A stretch of 52,393 nt of DNA from Xanthomonas cucurbitae. GTDB taxonomy: Bacteria; Pseudomonadota; Gammaproteobacteria; Xanthomonadales; Xanthomonadaceae. Position numbers and translations under genes: made by a program. Each line of letters opens with the position of its first letter. Positions within the stretch are counted from its first letter, which is position 1. The stretch is from NCBI RefSeq assembly GCF_002939885.1, contig NZ_MDED01000029.1:1-52393 (forward strand), read 5' to 3'. The notes beneath the pieces were generated by a model. That model did no database searches. It saw only the letters and a list, made by a program, of their open reading frames with translations, and had not been told where the DNA came from. Below are positions 18,801-28,084 of the stretch, piece after piece.

Positions 18801-20860
18801 GCCTGGCACTGGAGCACGGCTTCTGGCTGGGCGATGCGTTCGCCTCCGGCGGCTCGGTGGGCTACGACCACAAGGGCATGGGCATCACCGCGCGCGGCGC
18901 GTGGGAGTCGGTCAAGCGCCACTTCCGTGCGATGGATCGCGATTGCCAGAGCCAGGATTTCAGCGTGGTCGGCATCGGCGACATGTCCGGCGACGTGTTC
19001 GGCAACGGCATGCTGCTCTCAAGGCATATCCGCCTGCTGGCGGCGTTCGACCACCGCCACATCTTCCTGGACCCGAATCCGGATGCGGCGGTGTCCTTCG
19101 CCGAACGTGAGCGCCTGTTCAAGCTGCCGCGTTCCAGCTGGGCCGACTACGACGCCAAGCTGATTAGCGCCGGTGGCGGCATCTATCCGCGCACGCTCAA
19201 ATCCATCGACCTCAGCGCGCCGGTGCGCGAAGCGCTGGGCCTGGACGCCAACGTCAAGCAGCTCTCGCCCAACGAGCTGATGAACGCCATCCTCAAGGCG
19301 CCGGTGGACCTGTTCTGGAATGGCGGCATCGGCACCTACGTCAAGGCGGCCAGCGAATCGCATGCCGATGTGGGCGACCGCGCCAATAACGGCCTGCGCG
19401 TCAATGGCGCCGAGTTGCGCTGCAAGGTGGTGGGCGAAGGCGGCAACCTGGGCCTGAGCCAGCTCGGCCGCATCGAGGCCGCCCAGACTGGCGTGCTGCT
19501 CAATACCGACTTCATCGACAACTCGGCCGGCGTGGACACCTCCGATCACGAGGTGAACATCAAGATCCTGCTCAACGACATGGTGCAGGCCAAGAAGCTC
19601 ACCTATGACGCACGCAACACACTGCTGGCGTCGATGACCGACGAAGTGGCCGACCTGGTGCTGTGGGACAACTACCGCCAGAACCAGGCCATCAGCCTGA
19701 TGGAGCGCATGAGCGTCAAGCGGCTGGGGTCCAAGCAGCACTTCATTCGCACGCTGGAATTGCAGGGCTTGCTGGATCGTCAGATCGAATTCCTGCCTTC
19801 CGACGCCGAACTGTCCGCCCGCAAGGCGCGCGGGCAGGGCTTGTCGCGTCCGGAATTGTCGGTGCTGCTGTCGTATTCCAAGCTGGTGGCGTTCCAGCAG
19901 CTGCTGGAATCGGATATCCCAGAAGATCCGTACCTGTCCAAGGAGCTGCAGCGCTACTTCCCGCAGCCACTGCAGAAGAAGTACGCCGATGCGATGGAGC
20001 GCCATCGCCTCAAGCGCGAGATCATCGCCACCGCCGTGACCAACGCCACCATCAACCGCATGGGTGCCACCTTCCTGATGCGCATGCAGGAAGACACCGG
20101 CCGCAGCATCGGCGAGGTGGCCAAGGCCTACACCATCAGCCGCGAAACGCTGGATGCGCGTGCGCTGTGGACGCAGATCGATGCGCTGGACGGCAAGGTG
20201 CCCGAGTCGGTGCAGATCGATGCGCTGGAAGTGATCTGGCGCCTGCAACGCTCGTTCGTGCGTTGGCTTTTGCTGCGTCCGGGTCAGATGCCGGGCATCA
20301 CTGCGGCCGTGGAGCGTTACCACGGCCCGTTCAACGATATCCGTGTCGCCTCCGGCGTGCTGTCGGATGCGCAGCGCCCGCAGTACGAAGGCAGCGTGCA
20401 GGAGTGGCAGGAGAAGGGACTGCCGCCGCAACTGGCCCAGCAGCTATGCGAATTGCGTTACCTGGACCCGGCGTTCGACATCATCGAAACCGCACGTACC
20501 CGCAAGCTCAAGCCGGTGGAAGTGTCCAAGGTGCATTTCCGCCTGGGCGACGCGCTACGGCTGCCGTGGTTGTTCGAGCAGATCGACGCGTTGGAGGTCA
20601 ACGGCCGCTGGCATGCGGTGGCGCGTGGTGTCTTGCGCGACGAACTGGCCGCGCACCAGCGTGCGCTGGTGGGCCAGGTGCTGACCCTGTCCGGCAGCAG
20701 TGCCGAGGACAAGGTGGCCAACTGGCTGGCGCGTGACGATTCCAGCCTGCGCTTTACCCTGGCCATGCTGGCCGATGTGGCCGAGCAGAAGACCCTGGAC
20801 TACCCCACCGTCTCGGTGGCGGTGCAGCGCTTGGGCCAGCTGGCGGCGCACGGGGTGTAA
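15836..20860 (+). CDS. NAD-specific glutamate dehydrogenase, large (GDH-180 type)
   Basis: This enzyme oxidises glutamate to 2-oxoglutarate and ammonia with NAD. The product is 1674 residues, the size of the large bacterial NAD-GDH class. N-terminal regions with ACT-like regulatory folds (about 90-500) precede the catalytic core; [20 protein letters not shown] (about residue 875) and the active-site lysine segment PVGAKGGF follow, with the dinucleotide-binding region around [15 protein letters not shown] (about 1200). The frame is open to 15629, but the ATG at 15836 fits the usual length and the lysine-rich start (MTAKKAASK). It is a single-gene unit, not overlapping its neighbours. Confidence 0.93.
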   Translation: [1674 protein letters not shown]

Positions 20861-20956
20861 GCACCTCGGTGCAAGGTGATGGCCAAGCGCAGGCTTGGTC
20901 ATCATGGCGAGACCGCTGCCCGGTCACGTCATGCATGACGTCGGCGTATTCGAGAC

Positions 20957-20978
20957 CATGCCGCTTCAGGGCGGCATG
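20957..20978. terminator. Hairpin between gdh and the HD-GYP gene, possible bidirectional terminator
   Basis: A perfect 8-bp stem CATGCCGC / GCGGCATG with loop TTCAGG lies between the convergent glutamate dehydrogenase and response regulator genes, followed by TTTCGT. The T run is short, so intrinsic termination is plausible but not certain. A second, weaker stem CCAAGC / GCTTGG is at about 20883-20898. Confidence 0.5.
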
Positions 20979-21029
20979 TTTCGTCGTAAGGTGCCTTGCA
21001 GTTTCTTCGGAGTAGTGCAGGCCTTGGCG

Positions 21030-22016
21030 TCAGGCGGCCGGTCCGTCCCAGGCATCCTTGATCTGCACAATCCGCGGCAGAGCCACGTGGAACTGTTCCA
21101 CCAGACGCGGTTCCAGTTGTTTGCCGGACATGCTGTCGAGCTTGCGCACGGCATCGTCCATCATCCATGGCGCCTTGTAGGCGCGCCGTCCGCAGAGCGC
21201 GTCGAATACGTCGGCCACCGCAACGATACGTGCTGATTCGGGAATGGCCTCGCCGGCCAGCCCTTGCGGATATCCGCTGCCGTCCCAGCATTCGTGATGA
21301 TGCAGCGCGATCTCGGCCGCCAGTTGGAACACCGGCCCGCGCCCGTGACGCAGCAGGTCGTGACCAACCTGCGGATGCCGCCGCACCACCGAGCGTTCGT
21401 GTTCGTCCAGTGTGTCGGATTTCAGCAGGATGCTGCCGGGAACGGCGATCTTGCCGGCGTCGTGCAGCGGCGCGGCATCCTGCAGCAGTTGCGCCCGCTC
21501 TGGCGACCAGCCCGCCGCCTCGGCCACGACCCGCGCATACAATGCCATGCGCCAGATATGTGCACCGGTATCGACGTCCTGTCCCTGTCCGGCAGTGCCC
21601 AACAGATGGATCGCATCGTGATAGCGCTGCGCCAGGAGCAGGCTTTCGGCCAGCTTCAATTGCGTACCGATGCGCGCCTTGAGCAGGGCAGGCGAGTACG
21701 GCTTGCTTACGTAATCGGCGGCACCTGCGTCCAGACCGGCTTGCGCGTCGTGCGTGCCGTTGCGTGAGGTCACGAACAGGATCGGGATCGCGCTGCTCGC
21801 CGCTTGTTGCTTGAGCGTGCGCGCTACGGTGTAGCCATCCATGTCGGGCAATTCGACGTCCAGCAGGATCAGCGCCGGGGCGTGACGGCCCACCGCCTCC
21901 AGCGCTTCGCTGCCGGATTTGGCGAACACCAGCGAAAAATCGTCACGCAGCAACTGGCGCAGGGTGGCCAGGTTGCTGGATTCGTCGTCGACGCAGAGCA
22001 GGGGGCGGGATGACAT
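21030..22016 (-). CDS. Response regulator with HD-GYP c-di-GMP phosphodiesterase domain
   Basis: The 328-residue protein joins a receiver domain (1-120, phospho-acceptor D53 in LILLDVELPDMDGY, Lys105 in VSKPY) to an HD-GYP domain (about 140-320). The catalytic HD pair is H185-D186 in LHDAGKI and the signature HHECWDGSGYPQGL (240-253) keeps G248-Y249-P250, so an active phosphodiesterase degrading cyclic di-GMP is predicted. It resembles RpfG in layout. The gene begins 36 bases after the hybrid kinase on the same strand, so the kinase, which ends in an HPt domain, is its likely phosphate donor. ATG at 22016. Confidence 0.92.
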   Translation of the reverse strand: MSSRPLLCVDDESSNLATLRQLLRDDFSLVFAKSGSEALEAVGRHAPALILLDVELPDMDGYTVARTLKQQAASSAIPILFVTSRNGTHDAQAGLDAGAADYVSKPYSPALLKARIGTQLKLAESLLLAQRYHDAIHLLGTAGQGQDVDTGAHIWRMALYARVVAEAAGWSPERAQLLQDAAPLHDAGKIAVPGSILLKSDTLDEHERSVVRRHPQVGHDLLRHGRGPVFQLAAEIALHHHECWDGSGYPQGLAGEAIPESARIVAVADVFDALCGRRAYKAPWMMDDAVRKLDSMSGKQLEPRLVEQFHVALPRIVQIKDAWDGPAA

Positions 22017-22052
22017 GTGCGTGTCCTTGCCGATGGCCTGGGAGGATGGCCA

Positions 22053-25000
22053 TCACGATGGGTGTGTGGCCTGCCAGTGGTGCAGCACGGATTCGGCACG
22101 ACGGAAGTCGAAATCCTCCACCGCACGTTGCAGGTCTTCGCGCAGGCCACCGGGCAGGCGCGCTGCGCAGATCAACAATGCATGATCGATCCGGTCGGCA
22201 TCGTCGCTGGCGAAGGCGACTTGCAGGATCTGTGCGCTGTCGGCATCGAGGGCGGCTGCGGCGTCATCGCCTGCCGCGTGCACCGCATCGTGCTGCAGGA
22301 AGGCGTGGATCGCATCGGCAGTACGCTGCATGACGTCCTTGAGTGCGCGCATCGCGGCAGTGAGGTCGTGGCCGTCCTCGATGCAGCTTTCCAGTTCGCC
22401 CGCCGCATCGGCCAGCGCCGGCAAGGCCAGTGATCCGGCGGCACCACGCAGCTTGTGCGCCATCGCCCCGATGGCCGGCAGGTCGTTGCGCTGCAGGTAC
22501 TCGGCGACGGTGGCGGCCGGGTCGGGGTACTCGCGCAGCAGCTTGAGCAGATAGCGCGCATACGGCTCGCGCTCGCGCCACAAGCTGCGCGCGCGCGGGG
22601 CGTCCAGCAGCTCCGGATCGTCGTGCTGCCATTGCCCGCCATCGCCGGGCGAGGGCGGCAGTGCGGGCGTGCGGCGGACGCCGGGGGGCATGAAGTGCCG
22701 GATCGCGGTGACCAGTTCCTCCACGTTGAATGGCTTGGCGATGAAACCATTCATGCCCGCTTCCAGGGCTTTCTCCTGCTGCGGGCGAAACGCACCGGCG
22801 GTCAGCGCGATCACCGGTAGCTTGGCCAGGGCAGGGACCTGGCGCAGCCTGCGGGTGGCCTCGTACCCGTCCACCACCGGCATCTGCACATCCATCAGTA
22901 CCACCTGGAACAGCTCCGGTGCCCGCTCGAGTACCTCCACTGCCTGCTCGCCATCGTGGGCGACGGTGACCAGCGCTCCTTCGCCTTCCAGGATGCGTTG
23001 CGCCACCTCGCGGTTGATGTCGCTGTCGTCCACCAGCAACAGGTGCGCGCCCTCCAGCCGCCGCGTCACGGTGGTGGATGCAGCCGACCGCGTGCCGGGT
23101 CGTGCGTCGGCCAGTTGTTCGAACAGACGTTGCAGCGTCACGCTGGTGACCGGCTTTGTCAGCACCGCATCTAGGTCCTGTTGCTCGGGATGCTGTTCCA
23201 GCAGGCGACGCTCGTAGGCGGTGACCATGACGATCACCGGATGCGGCCCGGGGGCCACGCGTGCGCGGATCTGGCGGGCGATCGCCACCCCGTCGATGTC
23301 GGGCATGCGCCAGTCGAGCAGGAAGATGTCGTACGGCTCGCTGGCCTGTTCGATCGCCTGCAGCGCATCCTGGCCGCTGGCCACCGCATCCACCTGCCAG
23401 CCGAGGTCGGTGGCGATGCGCACCAGGTTGTTCAGCGCGGCATCGTGGTCGTCGGCAATCAACACCCTTGGCAACGCCTCGTGCGTTACCGCGGGCGGCG
23501 CGTCCTGTGCGGCCGGTTGCTCGGCTTTTTCCAGCGTCACCACGAAATAGAATTCGCTGCCACGGCCGGGCACGCTTTCCACTTCGAGTTCGCCGCCCAT
23601 CAGCTCGACCAGCCGACGGCTGATGGTCAGCCCCAGCCCGCTACCGCCGTAGCGCCGGCTGGTGGAGGTATCGGCCTGCAGGAATGGCGAAAAGATCAGG
23701 CTCTGCTTTTCCTTGGAGATGCCGATGCCGGTATCGCGTACCGAGAACAGCAGCTTGACCTTGTTCGGGTCGCCGCTGGGGAAGCGCCGCACCGACAGCA
23801 CCACTTCGCCCTGTTCGGTGAACTTGATCGCGTTGCCGACCAGGTTGACCAGCACCTGGTTGATGCGCAGCGCATCGCCCAGCAGCCAGCGGCTATCGCG
23901 CGGCAACGGCTCGACGATCATTTCCACCGGCTTGGCGCTGAGCGAGGAGCGCATCAGATCGGCGATGTTGTCGAACAGCTGGTTGAGATCGAACGGCGCG
24001 CGTTCCAGATCGATGCGCCCGGCTTCGATCTTGGAGAAGTCCAGGATGTCGTTGATGATCTCCAGCAGGTTGCGCGCGGAGCGGTCGATCTTGGCGACCA
24101 TGTCCTGGGCCGCCCCGGCCAGCTCGCTGCGTTGGAGCAAATACAGCATGCCCAGGATGGCATTCATCGGGGTGCGGATTTCATGGCTCATGTTGGCCAG
24201 GAAGTCGGATTTGGACTGATTGGCGCTCCTGGCCGCGTCCATCGCCAGACGCAATTGTTTTTCGTGTAGCTTCTGCTCGGTGAGATCGACCGCGATGCCG
24301 AGGTAGCCGATCACCTGGTCGTTGTCGTCGCGCAGCGTGCTCAACGTCAACAGGACCGGCAGACGGCGGCCCCCGTGGCCGACATAGGTCCATTCACTGG
24401 TATCGCTACGGCCCAGGCTGGTCAATGCGGCCACTGCTTCCAGCGTGGGCGTCACCACGCCCCCGGTCTGCTCGGACAACCGCTGTGCGCGGTCCTGCAG
24501 TTGGTCGGGTTCGACGAATTGGCTGGCCTTGCGCCGGCCGATGACTTCGTCGGCGCTGTAGCCCAGCAATTTCTCGGCGGCCGGGTTGAACAGCGTGACG
24601 AACCCGCCCGAATCGGTGGCGATGATGGCATAGCCGGCATGTGCCAGGATCGCGCGCTGCAACACCGAAAATTTCACCAGCTCACTGGTGCGCTCGGCCA
24701 CCTGGTGTTCGAGCGAGGCATTGAGATCGACGATGCGTTGATGCGAGCGGACCCGGTCGGAGATGTCGCGGAAGAAGTGCGAGTGGCCGCTGAGCGTGGC
24801 ATCGGCTTCGATGATCGGCGCCTTGCTGGCCAGCACATGGACCCGGTGGCCGTCGCGATGACGCATGCTCAGCGCCGCCGATGCGGTGGCCACCGGCGCG
24901 TCGCCGGGAGGGTCGATTTCCGGCATGGCATAGGGTTGTGGCGACAGCAGCGCGCTCAGGTCCTGGCCGACCGCTTCCTGCGCCGGATACCCGAACATCG

Positions 25001-26141
25001 TTTCGGCCGCCGGGTTCCAGTGGGTGATGCGTCCATCCGGGGTCTCGGCCACGATGGCCTCGCTGGAATGGCTCACCAGCGCGGCCAGTTCCATCTGCTT
25101 GCGCAATACTTCCTCGCGCCGCAGCCGATTGCTGAAATACAGGCCCAGCAACGCTGCCAGCAGCGTTGCGGTACCCATTATCAGGGCGCCAACCAGCCAG
25201 GGCGAGGTCTGGTTGAGCGAGGCCACGAACTTGTCGGTGGGGTGTGCGGTGATGATCCAGGTGCGGCCATAGATGGGCAAGAACTGCACCACTGGCCGTC
25301 GCCGTGCGCTGTCGCTGGCGGCGATGCCGCTGCGGTAGAAGTTGTGGGTGGGCTCGTTGCGATCGGACAGGTCCAGCGCCACGTCGCTGCGTTCGCCCAA
25401 CGCGCTCTCCACCATCTGGTCGACACTGAAAGGTGCATACACCCAGCCGCTGGTCGCCGCCATGCGCTGTTGCGGGGTCTGCAGCGGCATGCCCTCGCGA
25501 TACACCGCCAGCAGCAACAGGAAGCCACTCTCGTTGGGAAAACGGTAGCCGGACAACGATATCGGCGAGGTCATGATCGGCTCGCCACTACGTGCGGCCT
25601 GCAGTGCAGCGGCGCGGCGACGCGGTTCGGAGGCGATGTCCAGGCCGAGCGGGCGATTACCCGAGGACTCCGGTTCGAAGTACAGCACCAGGTAGCGCTC
25701 GCCGTCCCAGGGGGCCAGCGGACGGCGATGGATGTCGGGGGCACCGTCGGCGCGCGCGGTCTGCAGGAAGCGTTCTTCCTCCGCACGCGCGACGCGATGG
25801 ATATAGCCATAGCCCAGTACGCCGGGAAACTCGCGGGCGTAGTCGCGCGAGCGGCTGTACAAGGTGAAGCGCTCCCGGCTGATGACGCCGCTGCCTGCGC
25901 CGATCACCGCGCCACGCGTACCGCGCAGGCCGTGTTCGAAGGCGTACATGCGTTCGCTGATATTGCGCGTGAGCGCACGTACCACATACTGGAAACGCTG
26001 GTCGCGCTCGAGTTCGTTGTGCCGGTTCAGCCAGACGCCTGCAGCGATGGCGGCACACAGGCCTGTGATGAGAACCAGCGCGGCGCAGAGAAACGCCCGG
26101 CGCCCGTATTTCCTGCGCAGATTCCAGCGGCCATTCGGCAT
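22053..26141 (-). CDS. CHASE-PAS hybrid sensor histidine kinase with HPt
   Basis: A 1362-residue membrane sensor. TM1 (about 16-38) and TM2 (about 316-337) enclose a periplasmic CHASE domain (about 65-280). Two PAS domains follow (about 350-465 and 490-620), then HisKA with His653 in NMSHEIRTPMN, a HATPase domain (N770 in NLVGNAIKF, DTGIGI 803-808, GGSGLGLTIS), two receivers (D943 in FLLDWRMPD and D1084 in VLMDVQMPV) and a C-terminal HPt domain with His1229 in MAHKLRGAAGSL. All phospho-relay residues are present, so a multi-step His-Asp-His-Asp relay ending on the adjacent HD-GYP regulator is likely. CHASE domains sense small ligands; the ligand here is unknown. ATG at 26141. Confidence 0.93.
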   Translation of the reverse strand: MPNGRWNLRRKYGRRAFLCAALVLITGLCAAIAAGVWLNRHNELERDQRFQYVVRALTRNISERMYAFEHGLRGTRGAVIGAGSGVISRERFTLYSRSRDYAREFPGVLGYGYIHRVARAEEERFLQTARADGAPDIHRRPLAPWDGERYLVLYFEPESSGNRPLGLDIASEPRRRAAALQAARSGEPIMTSPISLSGYRFPNESGFLLLLAVYREGMPLQTPQQRMAATSGWVYAPFSVDQMVESALGERSDVALDLSDRNEPTHNFYRSGIAASDSARRRPVVQFLPIYGRTWIITAHPTDKFVASLNQTSPWLVGALIMGTATLLAALLGLYFSNRLRREEVLRKQMELAALVSHSSEAIVAETPDGRITHWNPAAETMFGYPAQEAVGQDLSALLSPQPYAMPEIDPPGDAPVATASAALSMRHRDGHRVHVLASKAPIIEADATLSGHSHFFRDISDRVRSHQRIVDLNASLEHQVAERTSELVKFSVLQRAILAHAGYAIIATDSGGFVTLFNPAAEKLLGYSADEVIGRRKASQFVEPDQLQDRAQRLSEQTGGVVTPTLEAVAALTSLGRSDTSEWTYVGHGGRRLPVLLTLSTLRDDNDQVIGYLGIAVDLTEQKLHEKQLRLAMDAARSANQSKSDFLANMSHEIRTPMNAILGMLYLLQRSELAGAAQDMVAKIDRSARNLLEIINDILDFSKIEAGRIDLERAPFDLNQLFDNIADLMRSSLSAKPVEMIVEPLPRDSRWLLGDALRINQVLVNLVGNAIKFTEQGEVVLSVRRFPSGDPNKVKLLFSVRDTGIGISKEKQSLIFSPFLQADTSTSRRYGGSGLGLTISRRLVELMGGELEVESVPGRGSEFYFVVTLEKAEQPAAQDAPPAVTHEALPRVLIADDHDAALNNLVRIATDLGWQVDAVASGQDALQAIEQASEPYDIFLLDWRMPDIDGVAIARQIRARVAPGPHPVIVMVTAYERRLLEQHPEQQDLDAVLTKPVTSVTLQRLFEQLADARPGTRSAASTTVTRRLEGAHLLLVDDSDINREVAQRILEGEGALVTVAHDGEQAVEVLERAPELFQVVLMDVQMPVVDGYEATRRLRQVPALAKLPVIALTAGAFRPQQEKALEAGMNGFIAKPFNVEELVTAIRHFMPPGVRRTPALPPSPGDGGQWQHDDPELLDAPRARSLWREREPYARYLLKLLREYPDPAATVAEYLQRNDLPAIGAMAHKLRGAAGSLALPALADAAGELESCIEDGHDLTAAMRALKDVMQRTADAIHAFLQHDAVHAAGDDAAAALDADSAQILQVAFASDDADRIDHALLICAARLPGGLREDLQRAVEDFDFRRAESVLHHWQATHPS

Positions 26142-26253
26142 GCTCGTTCCTTTTGCCCTGCCTGTTGCGTGCCCGTTATACGGCCGACGCCGCTCCCGAT
26201 CCGGGGCGCGCGCATACGCGTGTCCGGTGGGTGTTCGGCGCCGTGTCAGTGCA

Positions 26254-27558
26254 TCAGAACGATAACCAGATCGACAATGCGTGAAGAATCACACCAATCA
26301 GTCCACCGACCAACGTCCCATTGAAGCGAATGTATTGCAGATCGCGCCCCACGCCCAATTCCAATTGTTCGACGAGGTGACGTTCGTCCCAACTTTTCAT
26401 TGTAGAAGCAATGTGCTCGGTGACCGACGCCCGCAACCGCGTGGTGAGTTTGTCGGCGGCCTGCAGCATGTGCTGGTTGAGTGCGTCGCGCAGCGACGGG
26501 TCTTGCGCCAGCGCCTGGCCGAGCGATTGCATCGAGCGCTCGATGTGCGCCGCCACCGACGACTGCTCGCGGGCCAGGTCGCGACGCAGCGCATCGCGGA
26601 TCTCGCCCCACAGGCCTTGCACGTACTCCTGCAGGGCCGGGTGTTCGATGGCGCGCTGCTTGAGCGCTTCGACCCGCGTGGCCATCTCCGGATCGTCGCG
26701 CAGACGCCCGATGTAGCCCTGCAACCAGCTTTCATAGTCGCGCCTGATCGGATGCTCCGGCGTGGTGAGGATGTCCTGCAGTTCCTCGATCGCCGCGCGC
26801 GCCATGCGCTCGGCCAGCGAGTCGCCGATCTCTTCGATGGGCTTGACCCAGTTCACCGTGCCGACCAACTTGGGCCATTCGCGACGCGCGTAGCGCACGA
26901 TCAAGGCCGAGGCGCGCGTCTTGACCTGTTCCTGGTCCAGCCATTGCCCCAGTCGCAACAGCACTTCGTCGAGCAGCTTCTGGTGGCGTCCGTCGGTGGT
27001 GAGCAGGGCCATCACATCGCCGACGGTGGCGGCCGCGTTCCACTTGCGAAGCCGGTCCACCACGAAGCGCTGGATGGCATGGCGTACGGCCGCTTCATCC
27101 AGCAGATCCATCGCCTGCAGCATCCAGCCGCGCGCCATCTGCGCGAGCATGCGCGCCTGTTCGGGCTTGGCCAGCCAGTCGCCGAGGCGGCTGGCGGGAT
27201 CGAACACGCGCAGTTTTTCCATCAAGGCCTCGGGCGCCAGGAACTGGTCGCGCACGAACACCGCCAGCCCGTCGGCCAGGCGCTCCTTGCCGCGCGGCAG
27301 GATGGCGGTGTGCGGAATCGGCAAGCCCATCGGATGGCGGAACAGCGCCACCACTGCGAACCAGTCGGCCAGGGCGCCGACCGTGGCCGCTTCGCAGAAG
27401 GCCGACACCCAGGCCCAGATGCCTTGTTCGCCCATCAGGTGGCTCATCACGAAGCCGGCGAACATTGCCAGCAGCAGTGCCGCTGCAAGCAGCTTCATGC
27501 GCTGCAATTGCGCGCGGCGCGGATCGGTGGGGCGGGGCGTGCTGAGGCTGGGTTCCAT
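26254..27558 (-). CDS. DUF445 membrane protein (YjiN-like)
   Basis: The 434-residue protein starts with an N-terminal membrane segment (LLAAALLLAMFAGFVMSHLM, about 24-43), followed by WAWVSAFCEAATVGALADWFAVVALF and HPMGLPIPHTAILP, the signature region of the DUF445 family. The long middle is helical with conserved charged residues; the very C-terminus (LVGGLIGVILHALSIW) is a second membrane anchor. Its cellular role is unknown. It is the only gene of its unit; the kinase gene begins 112 bases further on in the same direction. ATG at 27558. Confidence 0.85.
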   Translation of the reverse strand: MEPSLSTPRPTDPRRAQLQRMKLLAAALLLAMFAGFVMSHLMGEQGIWAWVSAFCEAATVGALADWFAVVALFRHPMGLPIPHTAILPRGKERLADGLAVFVRDQFLAPEALMEKLRVFDPASRLGDWLAKPEQARMLAQMARGWMLQAMDLLDEAAVRHAIQRFVVDRLRKWNAAATVGDVMALLTTDGRHQKLLDEVLLRLGQWLDQEQVKTRASALIVRYARREWPKLVGTVNWVKPIEEIGDSLAERMARAAIEELQDILTTPEHPIRRDYESWLQGYIGRLRDDPEMATRVEALKQRAIEHPALQEYVQGLWGEIRDALRRDLAREQSSVAAHIERSMQSLGQALAQDPSLRDALNQHMLQAADKLTTRLRASVTEHIASTMKSWDERHLVEQLELGVGRDLQYIRFNGTLVGGLIGVILHALSIWLSF

Positions 27559-27650
27559 GCCCGAAGTGTACCCAGTGGCTGGGGCAGGGCATGTCCACGC
27601 CAGGGCGGCGGCGGTTGCCGTCGCGGTGTTTTGGGGCGTGGTGGGGGATC

Positions 27651-28073
27651 GGGAGAGCCCGGTCGCGCCCGGGTGCGCTCCTACAGTCGGGATGCCGGTA
27701 GGAGCGTCCCTGGGCGCGATGGGGCTTTGCCGGGAATGCTTGTGGTTATCGGGAGAGCCCGGTCGCGCCCGGGTGCGCTCCTACAGTGGGGATGCCGGTA
27801 GGAGCGCCCCTGGGCGCGATGGGGCTTTGCCGGGAATGCTTGTGGTTATCGGGAGAGCCCGGTCGCGCCCGGGTGCGCTCCTACAGTGGGGATGCCGGTA
27901 GGAGCGCCCCTGGGCGCGATGGGGCGTTGCCGGGAATGCTTGTGGTTATCGGGAGAGCCCGGTCGCGCCCGGGTGCGCTCCTACAGTGGGGATGCCGGTA
28001 GGAGCGTCCCTGGGCGCGATGGGGCGTTGCCGGGAATGCTTGCGGTTATCGGGGCGCCCGGGTGCGCTCCTAC
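27651..28073 (+). repeat. Exact 100-bp tandem array of GTAG palindromes
   Basis: A 100-bp unit starting GGGAGAGCCCGG begins at 27651, 27751, 27851 and 27951, with a shortened fifth copy at 28051-28073. Each unit contains the two arms CGCGCCCGGGTGCGCTCCTAC and GTAGGAGCG(C/T)CCCTGGGCGCG around a spacer with GGGATGCCG. The arms match the palindromes after fruR (9716-10331). Units differ at only a few bases (ACAGTCGG in the first, ACAGTGGG in the others; CGCC or CGTCC). The GTAG foot resembles REP elements of Stenotrophomonas and Xanthomonas. Unit length is not a multiple of three and the open frames across it are spurious. Confidence 0.9.
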
Positions 28074-28084
28074 GCGAGGTTGGC

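Noticed and set aside
19019..20431. Long antisense open frame (470 codons) across the glutamate dehydrogenase gene
   Set aside because: It mirrors codon structure of the sense gene in a GC-rich genome and shows no domain pattern.
27651..28073. CRISPR array
   Set aside because: The units are identical over the full 100 bases with no unique spacers, and each contains palindromic arms.
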